Origin: Edolisoma coerulescens
Taxonomy: Eukaryota > Chordata > Aves > Passeriformes > Campephagidae
Direction: 5' to 3'
NCBI GenBank assembly: GCA_013397115.1
Contig: VWZW01007679.1
Coordinates: 366,596 to 430,595 of the forward strand
Length of the DNA stretch: 64,000 nucleotides
This document shows, one piece after another, positions 55,401 to 62,300 of the stretch. How positions within the stretch are numbered: the stretch's first letter is position 1; every line of letters starts with the position of its first letter. A program made the translations under genes and the position numbers. The notes beneath the pieces are model-generated. The model made no database searches and was not told where the DNA came from. It saw nothing but the letters and a program-made list of their open reading frames with translations.

Positions 55401-58400
55401 AATGGGAGCAGGACTGAACGAGCCGTAAAGCTTTGACAAAATTCACATCAAGCGTTTTGAACTGGGAATGTGCATATACAATAATAATGTTACAAAATGG
55501 CTGAAGAATACAGCTATACTGAATCTGTGCAGATGGCCTGCTCCAGCATTTACTGGAGCTGTGACTGTTTCCTTTTTTTTTCGTCTTTCCGATGGCATAC
55601 GTGCCAAAACATCCCACCACGCAGAAGTCAGCTGTCTGCAGTGAGTCACTAATCTGCTTGTATGCAAAAGTGAGCAACAGGCAGAGTCATTATTTCTGCC
55701 TTGTACTGTGAAGAAATGCTCACTTACACACCAAGCACTGCACTAAAGCTTTCATTTTGGGAAGGCAAAGAGGGGAATGCACAGTGTGCTTTTACTTGGG
55801 GGAGAGGTTGTCTACATTTTTTTTTTTTGTCTGCGGTCTCTAGGACTAGAAATAAAGCATTAGGTTAAAACGGATGCTGCTTTGTGGCATTCCTCTTGGT
55901 CTTAGCTCTGGGGTTCTTTTGGCTCAGTTCACAGCATTCAGATGCTTGGAGATTGCGTGCTGTAATGTTCCAAGGATCATGACCTAAAAATACAGTGCCT
56001 TCCTCTGAGAGATGCAGGAATGCACAGACTCTTTGTCCTGATTTTGTTAGGATCTTGTTGAAATGTCCTCTATTTGTTCAGATCCTTTAAAACAGGGAAC
56101 TTTTTGGGAGCAAAGGAGGCCTATGCCCAGAAATCTGGAGGAAATGCAATTATGATTCATTTTCTTGCTTCTTCCCTGAGCAGCTGCCACTGGCCATAGC
56201 AAGTATTCCCAGGAGGAATCCCTACTGCCCTCAGTGAGCGCAGTGGACAAGCCAGGGATTAAATCCTGTGGCAATTGTCCAAGTGCCAGGGAGAGGAGGA
56301 GCCGTGTAGAGTGTTTCCAACAGAGCAAGATGAGCAGGTGGCTGTATAACAATAACAAGTAAACCAACATTAAAAGGTTTTTTTTCAGCTTTGTATAGGC
56401 AATCATATCCAGGGTCCATTGCCTAACAGCAAGACTTTCAGGTTAGTTTTTTCAGTCATGGATTTTCTCTGGTTTGAATGTTCACAAGTGGGATTTGTTC
56501 AAAGTCTTGGAATACTTGCTTGTTGTCCTCATGAAACAGATGTAGCCCAGCCAGGCATCAACTCCTGCACGGTGACTGTGCCTACACTGTTAAGGCAGAG
56601 AGTGTGGATGAAGTTTCTCATGGAGTCAGAAGTTACATTCTCAGGTCCAAGTGTGTTGACTTATTTAACTATTAGCCCACCTTCTCTTTCAGTGCATTTA
56701 TGGCCAGAGGGTATTCTGAGTGTCACTGGGCACTGTCTCACAGGAGTAACAGCTAAAAGGGAAGGAAATAGGAGGTTTCCTTAGTGAAAGGCAGCTTTTC
56801 TTTTGGCCCCACCAAAGTCCTTGGATTTTCCATCTGGGAAAGTAGCATGTCGCAGATACAGGCTGATGACAAAGGTGCCTTCAATGGGGAAAAAAGAGAT
56901 GAAAGACACAGGTTTCCTTCTCTGTGTAATGCTTGTCATCTTTTCCTGAGTTTTTAATCTCTGTTACTCTGCTTGGAGTTGCTGACACTGGTTGACTGTC
57001 TGTGACAGTGATTGGAATGGTTTGTAGGGTGCAAGTTGAGCTGTCGAAATTGAGGGGTGATATGTAACATGTTGCTTCCTCCAAGTACGTGCAAAAATCA
57101 CTAATCTGCTAATTAAAAAATAGTAAAAAAATTGTCACAAGAATCATGTAGTTATATACCTCTGTCGTCTTGTGGAACTGGTGGGAAGACTTATTTCTGT
57201 TGATATGGATGAAGTATTTGAGCTTGGTCTCAAGTAAAGCTCAGTCCTTTCACTTAGGTTTTTGCTCAAGCTCTCTCAGCTTCTTCATTTCTTGTTTTAC
57301 ATTTTTATTGCACTGACACTAGACTAGTTCTCTGTGATACTCAGGAAGCTGTTGTAAAATTGGCTGAACAACATTTCAGTATGTTTGAGTGAATATGGCC
57401 TCTTCTGTTGTGCTTTCTGATATTTTCTCTACAGGTTCTAGTGAAACTGTTCAGATTCAAGTTGGTGTTGCCTAAGACGATCTCTTGCTTGGACTTTATT
57501 TGGTTTGTTGTTTGACTTACAGTTTTTTGGAAGTTTATTAATCTTTTTCCAAAGTTTTGATTTCTTCCATATTAAAAAAGAAGTAGCAGTGAGCCACCAA
57601 GCCAACATGTGCAAAATGTCAGGGTTTCTATGCCTACTGGATTTTAGCTTTCTCTCAGTAATTTTTCAGTATTGATCAGCCAGCCTATTGTCTGTGAATG
57701 GCTTTCACCTCATAAGACTAAATACTTCTTCCATGCACTACACACTTTAGTCCTTCTTTCCTTGCATATGGCATCTGAGATGGCAAATTGCAGGTGTGTG
57801 ATGTAGACTTACCCTGGTTGCACATTCCTGTATGGTTGCAGTTGTGTCCCAGTAGCCAATGTGTGTGTCTGGTTCCTTTTAAGGATGAGGAGGAGTGAAA
57901 AGGCCAGTATTTGTGGTGGGTAGAATCCTGTTCCAGGTGTGCTGGAGATGGGAAGGACATGCTCTTGTTAAGCTGTAAGTCATCTTGTCAGATGCACAGC
58001 ATCTCATTTCTGTTTGGGCTGGTCTGTTCTGAACAAGCCTGAAGACTTGCTTGTCCACTGTGTCTTTGGAAATAAGATTTTGAAGTGGAGTTTCTGTAAA
58101 CTCCCTAAAAATGGCTCTGCAGTGTGGAGATTGTGCCTCTCTTACGCCTGTGTTGCTGTTATATCACTGACTGCTCCCCTAATGAGGCAAAGACTAACTT
58201 CTTGACGACCTCTGATAGTGGCATGTTTTGTGGTCCAGTGTCACACAAGATGTCTTCTGACTGCTCCTAGTAAAGACTCTGCTGGCTAAGTAGGAATGAT
58301 ACCATGAGCTGGACATAACCTCACCTTCCTCCTCTTGGAGCTTTTACTTTTGCACTTAGTATGTCTCATCTCTGGTCACCAGAAAGGCCATGATAGCTCT

Positions 58401-59311
58401 TGCATCCTGTGGTGGGTTGGCCCTGGCTGGTAAGTAAGTTCCCGCCCTGTTGCTCACTCCCACAGTGGGATGTGGGAGAGAATAGGAAGGGCAAAAGCAA
58501 GGAAAAATACTTCCTGTGTCACGATGAAGACAGTTTCATAAGCTGGAGGGAGGAAACAAGTAATGCAAAAGCCAGCCCTCACCACTAACAAACTGATGCC
58601 CAGCCAGTACCTGAGCAATGGACAACTTTAAAAAAAACTTTCCCCACAGTTTTGTGCTGAGTATGGTGAGAAATACATCTTGGCCAGTGTGGGTCAGCTG
58701 TCTCAACTCTATCCCCTCCCAACCTCTTGAACACCCTCAGCCTACTTGCTGGGGTGTGCCAGAATGAGAAAGAGAGATCTTGATGCTGTCTAAACACTGC
58801 TCAGCAGTAACTAAACCATTGGTGTGTTACCAGCACTGTTTTGGTCACTGGTCTAAAACACAGCACTAACCAGGCTGCCATGAGGAAAATTGACTCCCTG
58901 CCGACCAAGCCCAGTATACTTGCCAAAGAGAGCATATCTTTAAACAAGCCAGAAACCCCCCTGTTTTATTGTATGCCTAAGCTTTCCTGAGGGCTTCGTT
59001 CCCCAAAATGCATTGTATGCACTTAAATACTGGGAAGTGGTGGGTTGAAGTACAGCTTGCTGAAAGCTTCCAGAGTCCCTTCTGGCAGAAGGTCATGTTT
59101 TGTGCTTCCCCATGAAATGGCAACTTGTATTATAGGAAGGGGAGGTTGTACAGTACATACGGTGACTGTTGTACTCTTTTTCAAGGTTCTAATTAAGAGT
59201 ATGTATTATTAATGTTGTCTGTAGGTTCATTCCAGTCTCAGGAAAAGAACTTGTTCCACAAAATTGTCAGCAAATTTAAGCACAGAAAGAAGCTTAATGT
59301 TCCGGACACAG
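13261..59311 (+). CDS. BBX: BBX (bobby sox homolog) HMG-box transcription factor, spliced, 3' partial
   Basis: Twelve coding exons: 13261-13422, 14933-15175, 21609-21804, 27168-27235, 33509-33589, 35824-35904, 41302-41382, 44693-44773, 46896-47811, 48697-48835, 52016-52164 and 59225-59311. All introns are GT-AG and phases agree at every junction, giving 2284 nt (761 codons plus one base). The product is a nuclear DNA-binding protein: HMG box at about residues 81-149, then a region I recognise as the BBX-specific part (Pfam DUF2028, from memory). BBX has been described as an HMG-box regulator linked to cell-cycle progression; partners and targets cannot be read from sequence. Mammalian BBX is roughly 940 residues as I recall, so about the last fifth is missing here. 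The start at 13261 matches the known mammalian N-terminus (MKGS.RNKDHS); an upstream in-frame start is possible (see 2818-2875). There are no frameshifts or stops, so the gene looks intact. Identity is secure; exact exon usage is not transcript-verified. Confidence 0.95.
13423..14932 (+). other. BBX: BBX intron after coding exon 1
   Basis: 1510 bp, GT-AG, phase 0. The frame from exon 1 stays open for about 32 codons into the intron, to a stop at 13519-13521. I saw no repeat or RNA gene in it. Confidence 0.85.
14933..15175 (+). CDS. BBX: BBX coding exon 2: HMG box, N-terminal two thirds
   Basis: Encodes residues 55-135, phase 0 at both ends; acceptor ctgccag at 14932, donor GAG|gtatgt. An acidic linker (EDDESSEQ) precedes the HMG box, which opens with [16 protein letters not shown] at residues 80-95. 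RPMNAF is the signature of sequence-specific SOX/TCF-type HMG boxes; P83, M84, N85 and F87 form the minor-groove wedge in that family. Helix 2 residues ([11 protein letters not shown], 111-121) and the start of helix 3 ([10 protein letters not shown]) follow. The frame stays open upstream of the acceptor to an ATG at 14834, but that stretch is intronic and unlike BBX. Confidence 0.95.
16852..16951 (-). mobile_element. CR1 LINE 3' end fragment, reverse orientation
   Basis: It begins tcacagaaccacagaatggt, the reversed CR1 terminus, then ggaaggggcctctggagatc and caagcaggttcacctagagc. About 100 bp of CR1 tail, truncated at its 5' end. Confidence 0.88.
18297..18478 (+). mobile_element. CR1 LINE 3' fragment, forward orientation
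   Basis: It contains attagacattggagtagact, gaggtggtggagtcaccgtc, cctggaggtgtttaaggaaa, ggtccataagttggactcag and gatcccagaggtgttttcca. This is the order of a CR1 3' region. It ends without a clear octamer tail. The upstream limit is uncertain. Confidence 0.85.
19741..19760. repeat. Perfect 8-bp inverted repeat with 4-base spacer
   Basis: AATTATTC at 19741-19748 and its exact reverse complement GAATAATT at 19753-19760 are separated by AATA. A further CAATTA follows at 19761-19766. The AT-rich half sites resemble homeodomain-type ATTA cores. Function is not established. Confidence 0.6.
21609..21804 (+). CDS. BBX: BBX coding exon 3: end of HMG box and proline/lysine linker
   Basis: Encodes residues 136-200 plus the first base of codon 201. 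The acceptor is ttttctag at 21608; the donor is GCAG|gtgaga, phase 1. It completes helix 3 of the HMG box with [16 protein letters not shown] (136-151), then a basic linker (NRKKLW near 166-171) and DLPSPRKV, where an S-P dipeptide is a possible proline-directed phosphorylation site. The exon ends with [11 protein letters not shown], a BBX-specific stretch that continues across the intron as DPTQMGG. Residues match the mammalian protein closely as I remember it. Confidence 0.95.
21805..27167 (+). other. BBX: BBX intron after coding exon 3
   Basis: 5363 bp, phase 1. It holds a weak CR1-like stretch at about 24970-25190 and A/T runs around 25771-25825. A 160-codon open frame at 26546-27028 is AT-rich, lacks family similarity and is not called. 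No RNA gene was recognised. Confidence 0.85.
24970..25190 (+). mobile_element. Probable old CR1 LINE coding-region fragment
   Basis: Phrases such as ggtcacccatatacaagaaa, gatggactccacctgggaaa and actgcagaggagagccttgg follow the order of the CR1 segment near the end of its second reading frame. Similarity fades on both sides, although 25470-25505 (gtgggcctggagatctcttc) recalls a CR1 3' end, so the element may extend to about 25510. Identity is tentative. Confidence 0.45.
27168..27235 (+). CDS. BBX: BBX coding exon 4: short hydrophobic linker
   Basis: A 68-nt exon completing codon 201 (Asp) and encoding residues 202-223. The acceptor is tttaacag at 27167 and the donor is GAG|gtaagg, phase 0. 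It contains [14 protein letters not shown], a short Leu-rich amphipathic stretch conserved in BBX. The entering phase is 1 and the leaving phase 0, so skipping this exon would shift the frame, unlike the four exons that follow. Confidence 0.93.
27236..33508 (+). other. BBX: BBX intron before the repeat-exon array
   Basis: 6273 bp, phase 0. It is mostly AT-rich, with TTTA-type runs near 28300-28340 and an A run near 29609-29620. Patches at about 30400-30720 and 31220-31720 are GC-richer, with open frames on the reverse strand that look composition-driven. I recognised no repeat family or RNA gene in them. Confidence 0.85.
33509..33589 (+). CDS. BBX: BBX repeat exon A (27-residue unit 1 of 4)
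   Basis: Exactly 81 nt, phase 0 at both ends, encoding residues 224-250. The unit starts VSSSTCQSD and ends KSSLFQFAE. The acceptor is ttgtttcag at 33508; the donor is GAG|gtgagt. It is the most divergent of the four units at its start (Val and Cys where the others have Ile and Ser), in line with the first such unit of mammalian BBX (from memory). No function is known to me for the LFQFAE motif. Confidence 0.92.
33590..35823 (+). other. BBX: BBX intron between repeat exons A and B
   Basis: 2234 bp, phase 0. Nothing beyond ordinary AT-rich intron sequence was seen. Confidence 0.85.
35824..35904 (+). CDS. BBX: BBX repeat exon B (27-residue unit 2 of 4)
   Basis: 81 nt, phase 0/0, residues 251-277, starting ISSNTSQPG and ending [10 protein letters not shown]. 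The acceptor is ttcctgacag at 35823; the donor is GAG|gtataa, the weakest-looking donor of the four because position +5 is A rather than G. The middle of the unit ([10 protein letters not shown]) has little similarity to the other units apart from a shared Val-Lys. Removal would not change the frame. Confidence 0.9.
35905..41301 (+). other. BBX: BBX intron between repeat exons B and C
   Basis: 5397 bp, phase 0. A G-rich run follows the donor closely (35921-35940). A reverse CR1 lies at 40241-40515. No further exon-like unit of the 81-bp family was found in it by eye. Confidence 0.85.
40241..40515 (-). mobile_element. CR1 LINE 3' fragment, reverse orientation
   Basis: It reads atcataaaaccatcaactgg, cttggaagagaccttaaagt, ccctctgccatgggcaggga, caccttccacttaatgaggt, ctccatccagcctggccctg and cccttgtcctgtcactgcct. 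It is the reverse complement of a typical CR1 3' region and the best preserved CR1 in the window. Confidence 0.92.
41302..41382 (+). CDS. BBX: BBX repeat exon C (27-residue unit 3 of 4)
   Basis: 81 nt, phase 0/0, residues 278-304, starting [15 protein letters not shown] and ending [11 protein letters not shown]. The acceptor is tgtaacctag at 41301; the donor is GAG|gtaaag. This unit best matches the mammalian segment I recall as [17 protein letters not shown], so it is probably the orthologous exon. The SPEP stretch carries a possible proline-directed kinase site. Confidence 0.92.
41383..44692 (+). other. BBX: BBX intron between repeat exons C and D
   Basis: 3310 bp, phase 0. It contains an open, phase-0/0 exon-like segment at 42133-42225, described under findings; I do not call it an exon. 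The rest is ordinary intron sequence. Confidence 0.8.
44693..44773 (+). CDS. BBX: BBX repeat exon D (27-residue unit 4 of 4)
   Basis: 81 nt, phase 0/0, residues 305-331, starting [17 protein letters not shown] and ending [10 protein letters not shown]. The acceptor is ttctcttcgtag at 44692; the donor is GAG|gtaata. It shares ISSSTS and TKQC..TSALFQ with the mammalian unit I remember as the second of three, so unit order or number may differ between birds and mammals. It joins directly to the large exon, reading LAE|MCLASEG. Confidence 0.92.
44774..46895 (+). other. BBX: BBX intron before the large exon
   Basis: 2122 bp, phase 0. No repeat family or RNA gene was recognised; one A run lies near 45438-45447. 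Confidence 0.85.
46896..47811 (+). CDS. BBX: BBX large exon: Lys/Glu-rich regulatory region
   Basis: 916 nt encoding residues 332-636 plus one base; acceptor attttag at 46895, donor ACAGAG|gtgggt, phase 1. The first ~100 residues are acidic, low in complexity and poorly conserved. A very basic run ([10 protein letters not shown], about 447-456) is a likely nuclear-localisation signal. It is followed by conserved blocks: [31 protein letters not shown]-like ([12 protein letters not shown]) and [20 protein letters not shown]. Two SUMO-consensus motifs, IKVE (K571) and VKTE (K591), flank an EPLTPTEE stretch with a TP site. The acidic part appears shorter than in mammals (memory only). A long antisense open frame here is a composition effect of Lys/Glu codons. 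Confidence 0.95.
47812..48696 (+). other. BBX: BBX intron after the large exon
   Basis: 885 bp, phase 1, the shortest intron in the window. Nothing else was seen in it. Confidence 0.9.
48697..48835 (+). CDS. BBX: BBX exon: conserved [17 protein letters not shown] block
   Basis: 139 nt completing codon 637 (Gly) and encoding residues 638-682 plus two bases; acceptor ataatag at 48696, donor TTTGG|gtaagt, phase 2. It begins [19 protein letters not shown], nearly identical to mammalian BBX as I recall it. Ser/Gly-rich sequence and a basic patch ([10 protein letters not shown]) follow. Highly conserved; function unknown. Confidence 0.94.
48836..52015 (+). other. BBX: BBX intron with GC-rich patch
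   Basis: 3180 bp, phase 2. It is AT-rich except for about 50500-50760, which holds a tandem 11-bp motif, a TATA-like box and an AP-1-type TGAGTCA at 50692-50698. No RNA gene was recognised. Confidence 0.85.
50526..50564 (+). promoter_or_regulatory. Candidate regulatory element: tandem GGTGCCTGCGC plus TATA box
   Basis: GGTGCCTGCGC occurs twice in direct succession (50526-50536 and 50537-50547). The TGCGC cores recall half sites of NRF1-type elements. TATAAA follows at 50559-50564, twelve bases after the second copy, and TGAGTCA lies 127 bases further on. The arrangement could be an internal promoter or enhancer in the BBX gene, or chance. No transcript start can be shown. Confidence 0.25.
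52016..52164 (+). CDS. BBX: BBX exon: FNSLPQYSP block with basic NLS-like patch
   Basis: 149 nt completing codon 683 and encoding residues 684-732 plus one base; acceptor cccatttag at 52015, donor AACAAAG|gtaaat, phase 1. It carries [20 protein letters not shown], typical of BBX, then ITFDRK and RKKRKV (about 715-720), which fits a classical monopartite nuclear-localisation signal. A second AG five bases downstream (cttag|caaaat) is a possible NAGNAG-like competitor, but its use would break the frame. Confidence 0.92.
52165..59224 (+). other. BBX: BBX intron with LTR insertion
   Basis: 7060 bp, phase 1, the longest intron in the window with both ends visible. A solo LTR occupies 58408-58918. 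The rest is ordinary intron sequence in which I recognised no other repeat, exon or RNA gene. Confidence 0.85.
58408..58918 (-). mobile_element. Solo LTR of an avian endogenous retrovirus (ERVL-like)
   Basis: It starts tgtggtgggttggccctggc and ends near gccgaccaagcccagtata, matching from memory a common avian LTR of about 500 bp. Internal matches include ctatcccctcccaacctctt, cactgctcagcagtaactaa and ccagcactgttttggtcact. I infer the transcribed strand to be the minus strand, because the reverse complement gives the more familiar reading of this LTR; this is not certain. No retroviral gag, pol or env sequence is next to it, so it is a solo LTR. Terminal bases are mutated and no exact target-site duplication was found, so it is not recent. 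Confidence 0.75.
59225..59311 (+). CDS. BBX: BBX exon: [17 protein letters not shown] block, last exon in window
   Basis: 87 nt completing codon 733 (Gly) and encoding residues 734-761 plus one base. The acceptor is gtctgtag at 59224; the donor is ACAG|gtactg, phase 1. [19 protein letters not shown] is the conserved BBX segment. The next expected block (around GDKWSNKQLFLDAI in mammals, from memory) was not found before 64000, so the remaining exons are outside the window. The exon starts 306 bp after an LTR insertion. Confidence 0.93.
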
Positions 59312-62300
59312 GTACTGGTGCATTGCTTAATTAAGGTTTTCAGCTGCCTTCTTTCTCAGTTCAGTCTCGGGGAAATGCTTCTAGACAGAGACATCTCAGC
59401 TCTCTAGTCTTTGATCGCTTTGGCTCCTTATTTTCCCTGTCTGCTGTGATTCCATTGCCTCCTGGCTCCAGTTGATACTACCTTACTCCAATATGATGCT
59501 GTTTTGTTTTTACTTGGCATCTCCCTTTAATTACAGTTTTCCTGCTCCAGATGCCATGCAGCAGAGCTCACAAAGCAAGGGCAATTCTGCAGTTGGCCCT
59601 GAAGACTTTATCCTCTACAGCTCGTAGCTATGTTGTCCTTTGGTTGTCCTTACCTGCATCCTTCTGTATCAGTGACCATATTTTGCCAGAGCATTTATGC
59701 ATGTCCCTATCTCCTATTCCCTGTGATTTCTTGCTGTCTGGAACTTTGCAGATTGCAGCTGGTCAAGGTGTGAGATCCTGGTCAGGATGTAAGTGCTTAT
59801 TTCTGCAGCAGATCTCATAAATACCAACCTCCAACCCTGCCTCAGTAGAAATCTTAACCAGCTTTCTGTTTGCTTCATATTGAAAATGCCTTCTGCAATT
59901 TTTAAAGTTACATTCTGGACTTTCTCTGCCCTCTCTCTGCACTTAGCTCTCTAAAGTCTTTTTCTTGTTACAGTATTGTAATCCTGCACACTGCATACTC
60001 ACAGTTCTGAGGGACATTTTCAAGTGTAGAGTATGTACAGGATTATAGCTTAGCCTGCTTCCCTGGGCCCTTTTGTCATCGTGTTGCCTACACTATTCAA
60101 GTCATGCCCAGGCTGTTCCTTAGCTGTTCCACAGTGGCGTTCTCTCCTACATTCCTGTGGTGTAGAAGAGCATCTCTGGTTCTGCTTACTTAACTCCATT
60201 AATTTTGTCTGGTTTTTTCCCCATCCGTGTTCGTCTCTAAGATAATAAAATGGCTCTTCCCATCTCCACTTTCCCCAGCTACCTTTATGGTTAATATCTT
60301 TCCCTAAGACTTGGCCCTGTAATTTCCTCTCCTTTCTTGGTGCTGTGTTTTCTGTCTTCTGTGATGCACATGCACTATTTTCCCACATAGGCTCTGCCTG
60401 CTCTTCTGCATTCCATGGTGCAAATAATTTGAAATTGCTTTCTCTGTCTTGTTTTATTTGTACAACAAATACGTTGTGGGAGTTGCTTATGAGAAGTAAC
60501 GATCTTGCTTCTATGTTGGTGTAAAAAAGGCATCATACATTAGCATAGCTTTTATTGGGTGTCACTCAGATTTTGTTCCTGAATTATTAATAGACCATGT
60601 AGACAAATCACTAAGAAAAATGGGTGTTTAAATTCTCCTGTGGGAAAAGAAAGTGTTTAATAGATTATTAAGTAAAGAGTAAAAAATACAAATACTTTTA
60701 AATCTGCAGATAAAAATATGGGTGAACAAAATGAACAAAATGTCAAACCCTGCATTTGTTTAAAATAAGCCAGCCTGTTTTGATATAAAGTGAAGTGTGT
60801 ACTATGATCAAAGATTCAAACCTGGCAAATGTTGAGTACCGTGGCCTTGTTCCAGCACAACACAGAGGCACGTCCTTGGAAGTTAAGCATGTGAATAATG
60901 TCATAGTGTCTAAACATTAAAGATGTGTCTGTGCATTTGCTGGGGCAGAGCCGGCTTGCTAAGGTCCTCCCAAGACTAAAGCAAAGACGTGAGGAACTTA
61001 GAAGCCTTACACAGCCCACCTATAATCATCAGAGGAAAGGCAATGGATGTCTGCATTTTCCCCAGAATTACCGAGGGGAGAAAATCTGGAGTCTTGCCTA
61101 CTCTGAAGTGTACCCTGTAGTGACTGAAAGCAAAGAGTTGATCAGGAAAGTGCAGTGTGGGCATGGCCTCAGTAGGTGCTGGACAGCCTCGCCCTCACGC
61201 GCTGCCTACGGATCTTCATCCTCCATCCAGGAGCTCCTAGGGAACAGGCCCTAAACCGTGTGACTGAGCTGTCCCATATTCTGCAGCATTCAAGATGGGA
61301 ATCCCAGAATCTTCATTTCAATTCAGATACTTATTTGAGCATTTTGTGAATCAAACAATAAATGAAAATTATGACTCTTTTTTGTGGTTAGCCTATACTT
61401 GTAATGAGTCACAAGTCTACATAATGTGCGGTTTTGGTTTTTATGAAGGTAATTTTGCAGAAAGAAGGAGCTTGAATGTTTGTATAGCTGCAGAGGAGAC
61501 ACTTGTAAGGATTGCTGGCAGCAGAGGTCATGCTGGCTTCATGTTTTGTCATCTTGAAAAGTGTGTGTGCCTGTGTGCATCTGTGTTAGGAGTGAAGGAA
61601 AGTAAGTGCAGTAAAGGCAGATTTATTGTGATTGGGTTGTGTTGTCCGTGTGTCTCTGGTATGAAAATCTGAGTGAATTTTGACCACATTGTACATGACA
61701 GTGCCAGTGCACGTGACCATATTAAGAGTTTGCAGCTGTTCATATAGCAGGGTACAGCCCAGTAAAACACCAGTGAAATGCTGCAGAGAACACACAGTAA
61801 TGCAGTTGAATGTGTCAAGAGCTACATCCCTTCCTTGGGAAGGCTGACAGAAGCACAGCTGGACCCATGCCTGTTTGGGAAAGTTAACACTGATCTGAGA
61901 GTTTTATTTTTCTGCCACACCAACAAGGCTTTCTGATAGGAAGCAGTACTTAAAATACCAAGTCACAATGATTGCCTCTTTGCAGGTACACTTAGTGAGC
62001 TGTGCTGAGAGCTCTTGCATGGTCTGTATAGCAGCCAGGTGTAATAGTGGCCTTGGCACCGGAGGGGGAGAAGAGAGGATGAACACGTGCGCCAGTCTCA
62101 GCACCAGCTCATGCGTGAAGCAGCCGTGTCCCTGCGCCTGCTCCTACAGCAGCTCTCCCACACATCAGGGCCCCGCCGTGTGGGGCCTGCAGCCCAGAGG
62201 GAGCCAGTAGCTCTGTGCCTTTGGCAACTGTTCTGGCTGGAGGAGGGCTGGATCAGCATAGGCTCCTGCAGCAGAGCTTCCCACCCAGGCAGCTGACTTG

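Noticed and set aside
60925..61254. 109-codon open frame with basic residues on the plus strand
   Set aside because: No recognisable domain or exon context; also checked and rejected as the next BBX exon.
61295..61672. 125-codon open frame on the plus strand after the last BBX exon
   Set aside because: No similarity to the missing BBX C-terminus and no fitting phase-1 acceptor at its start.
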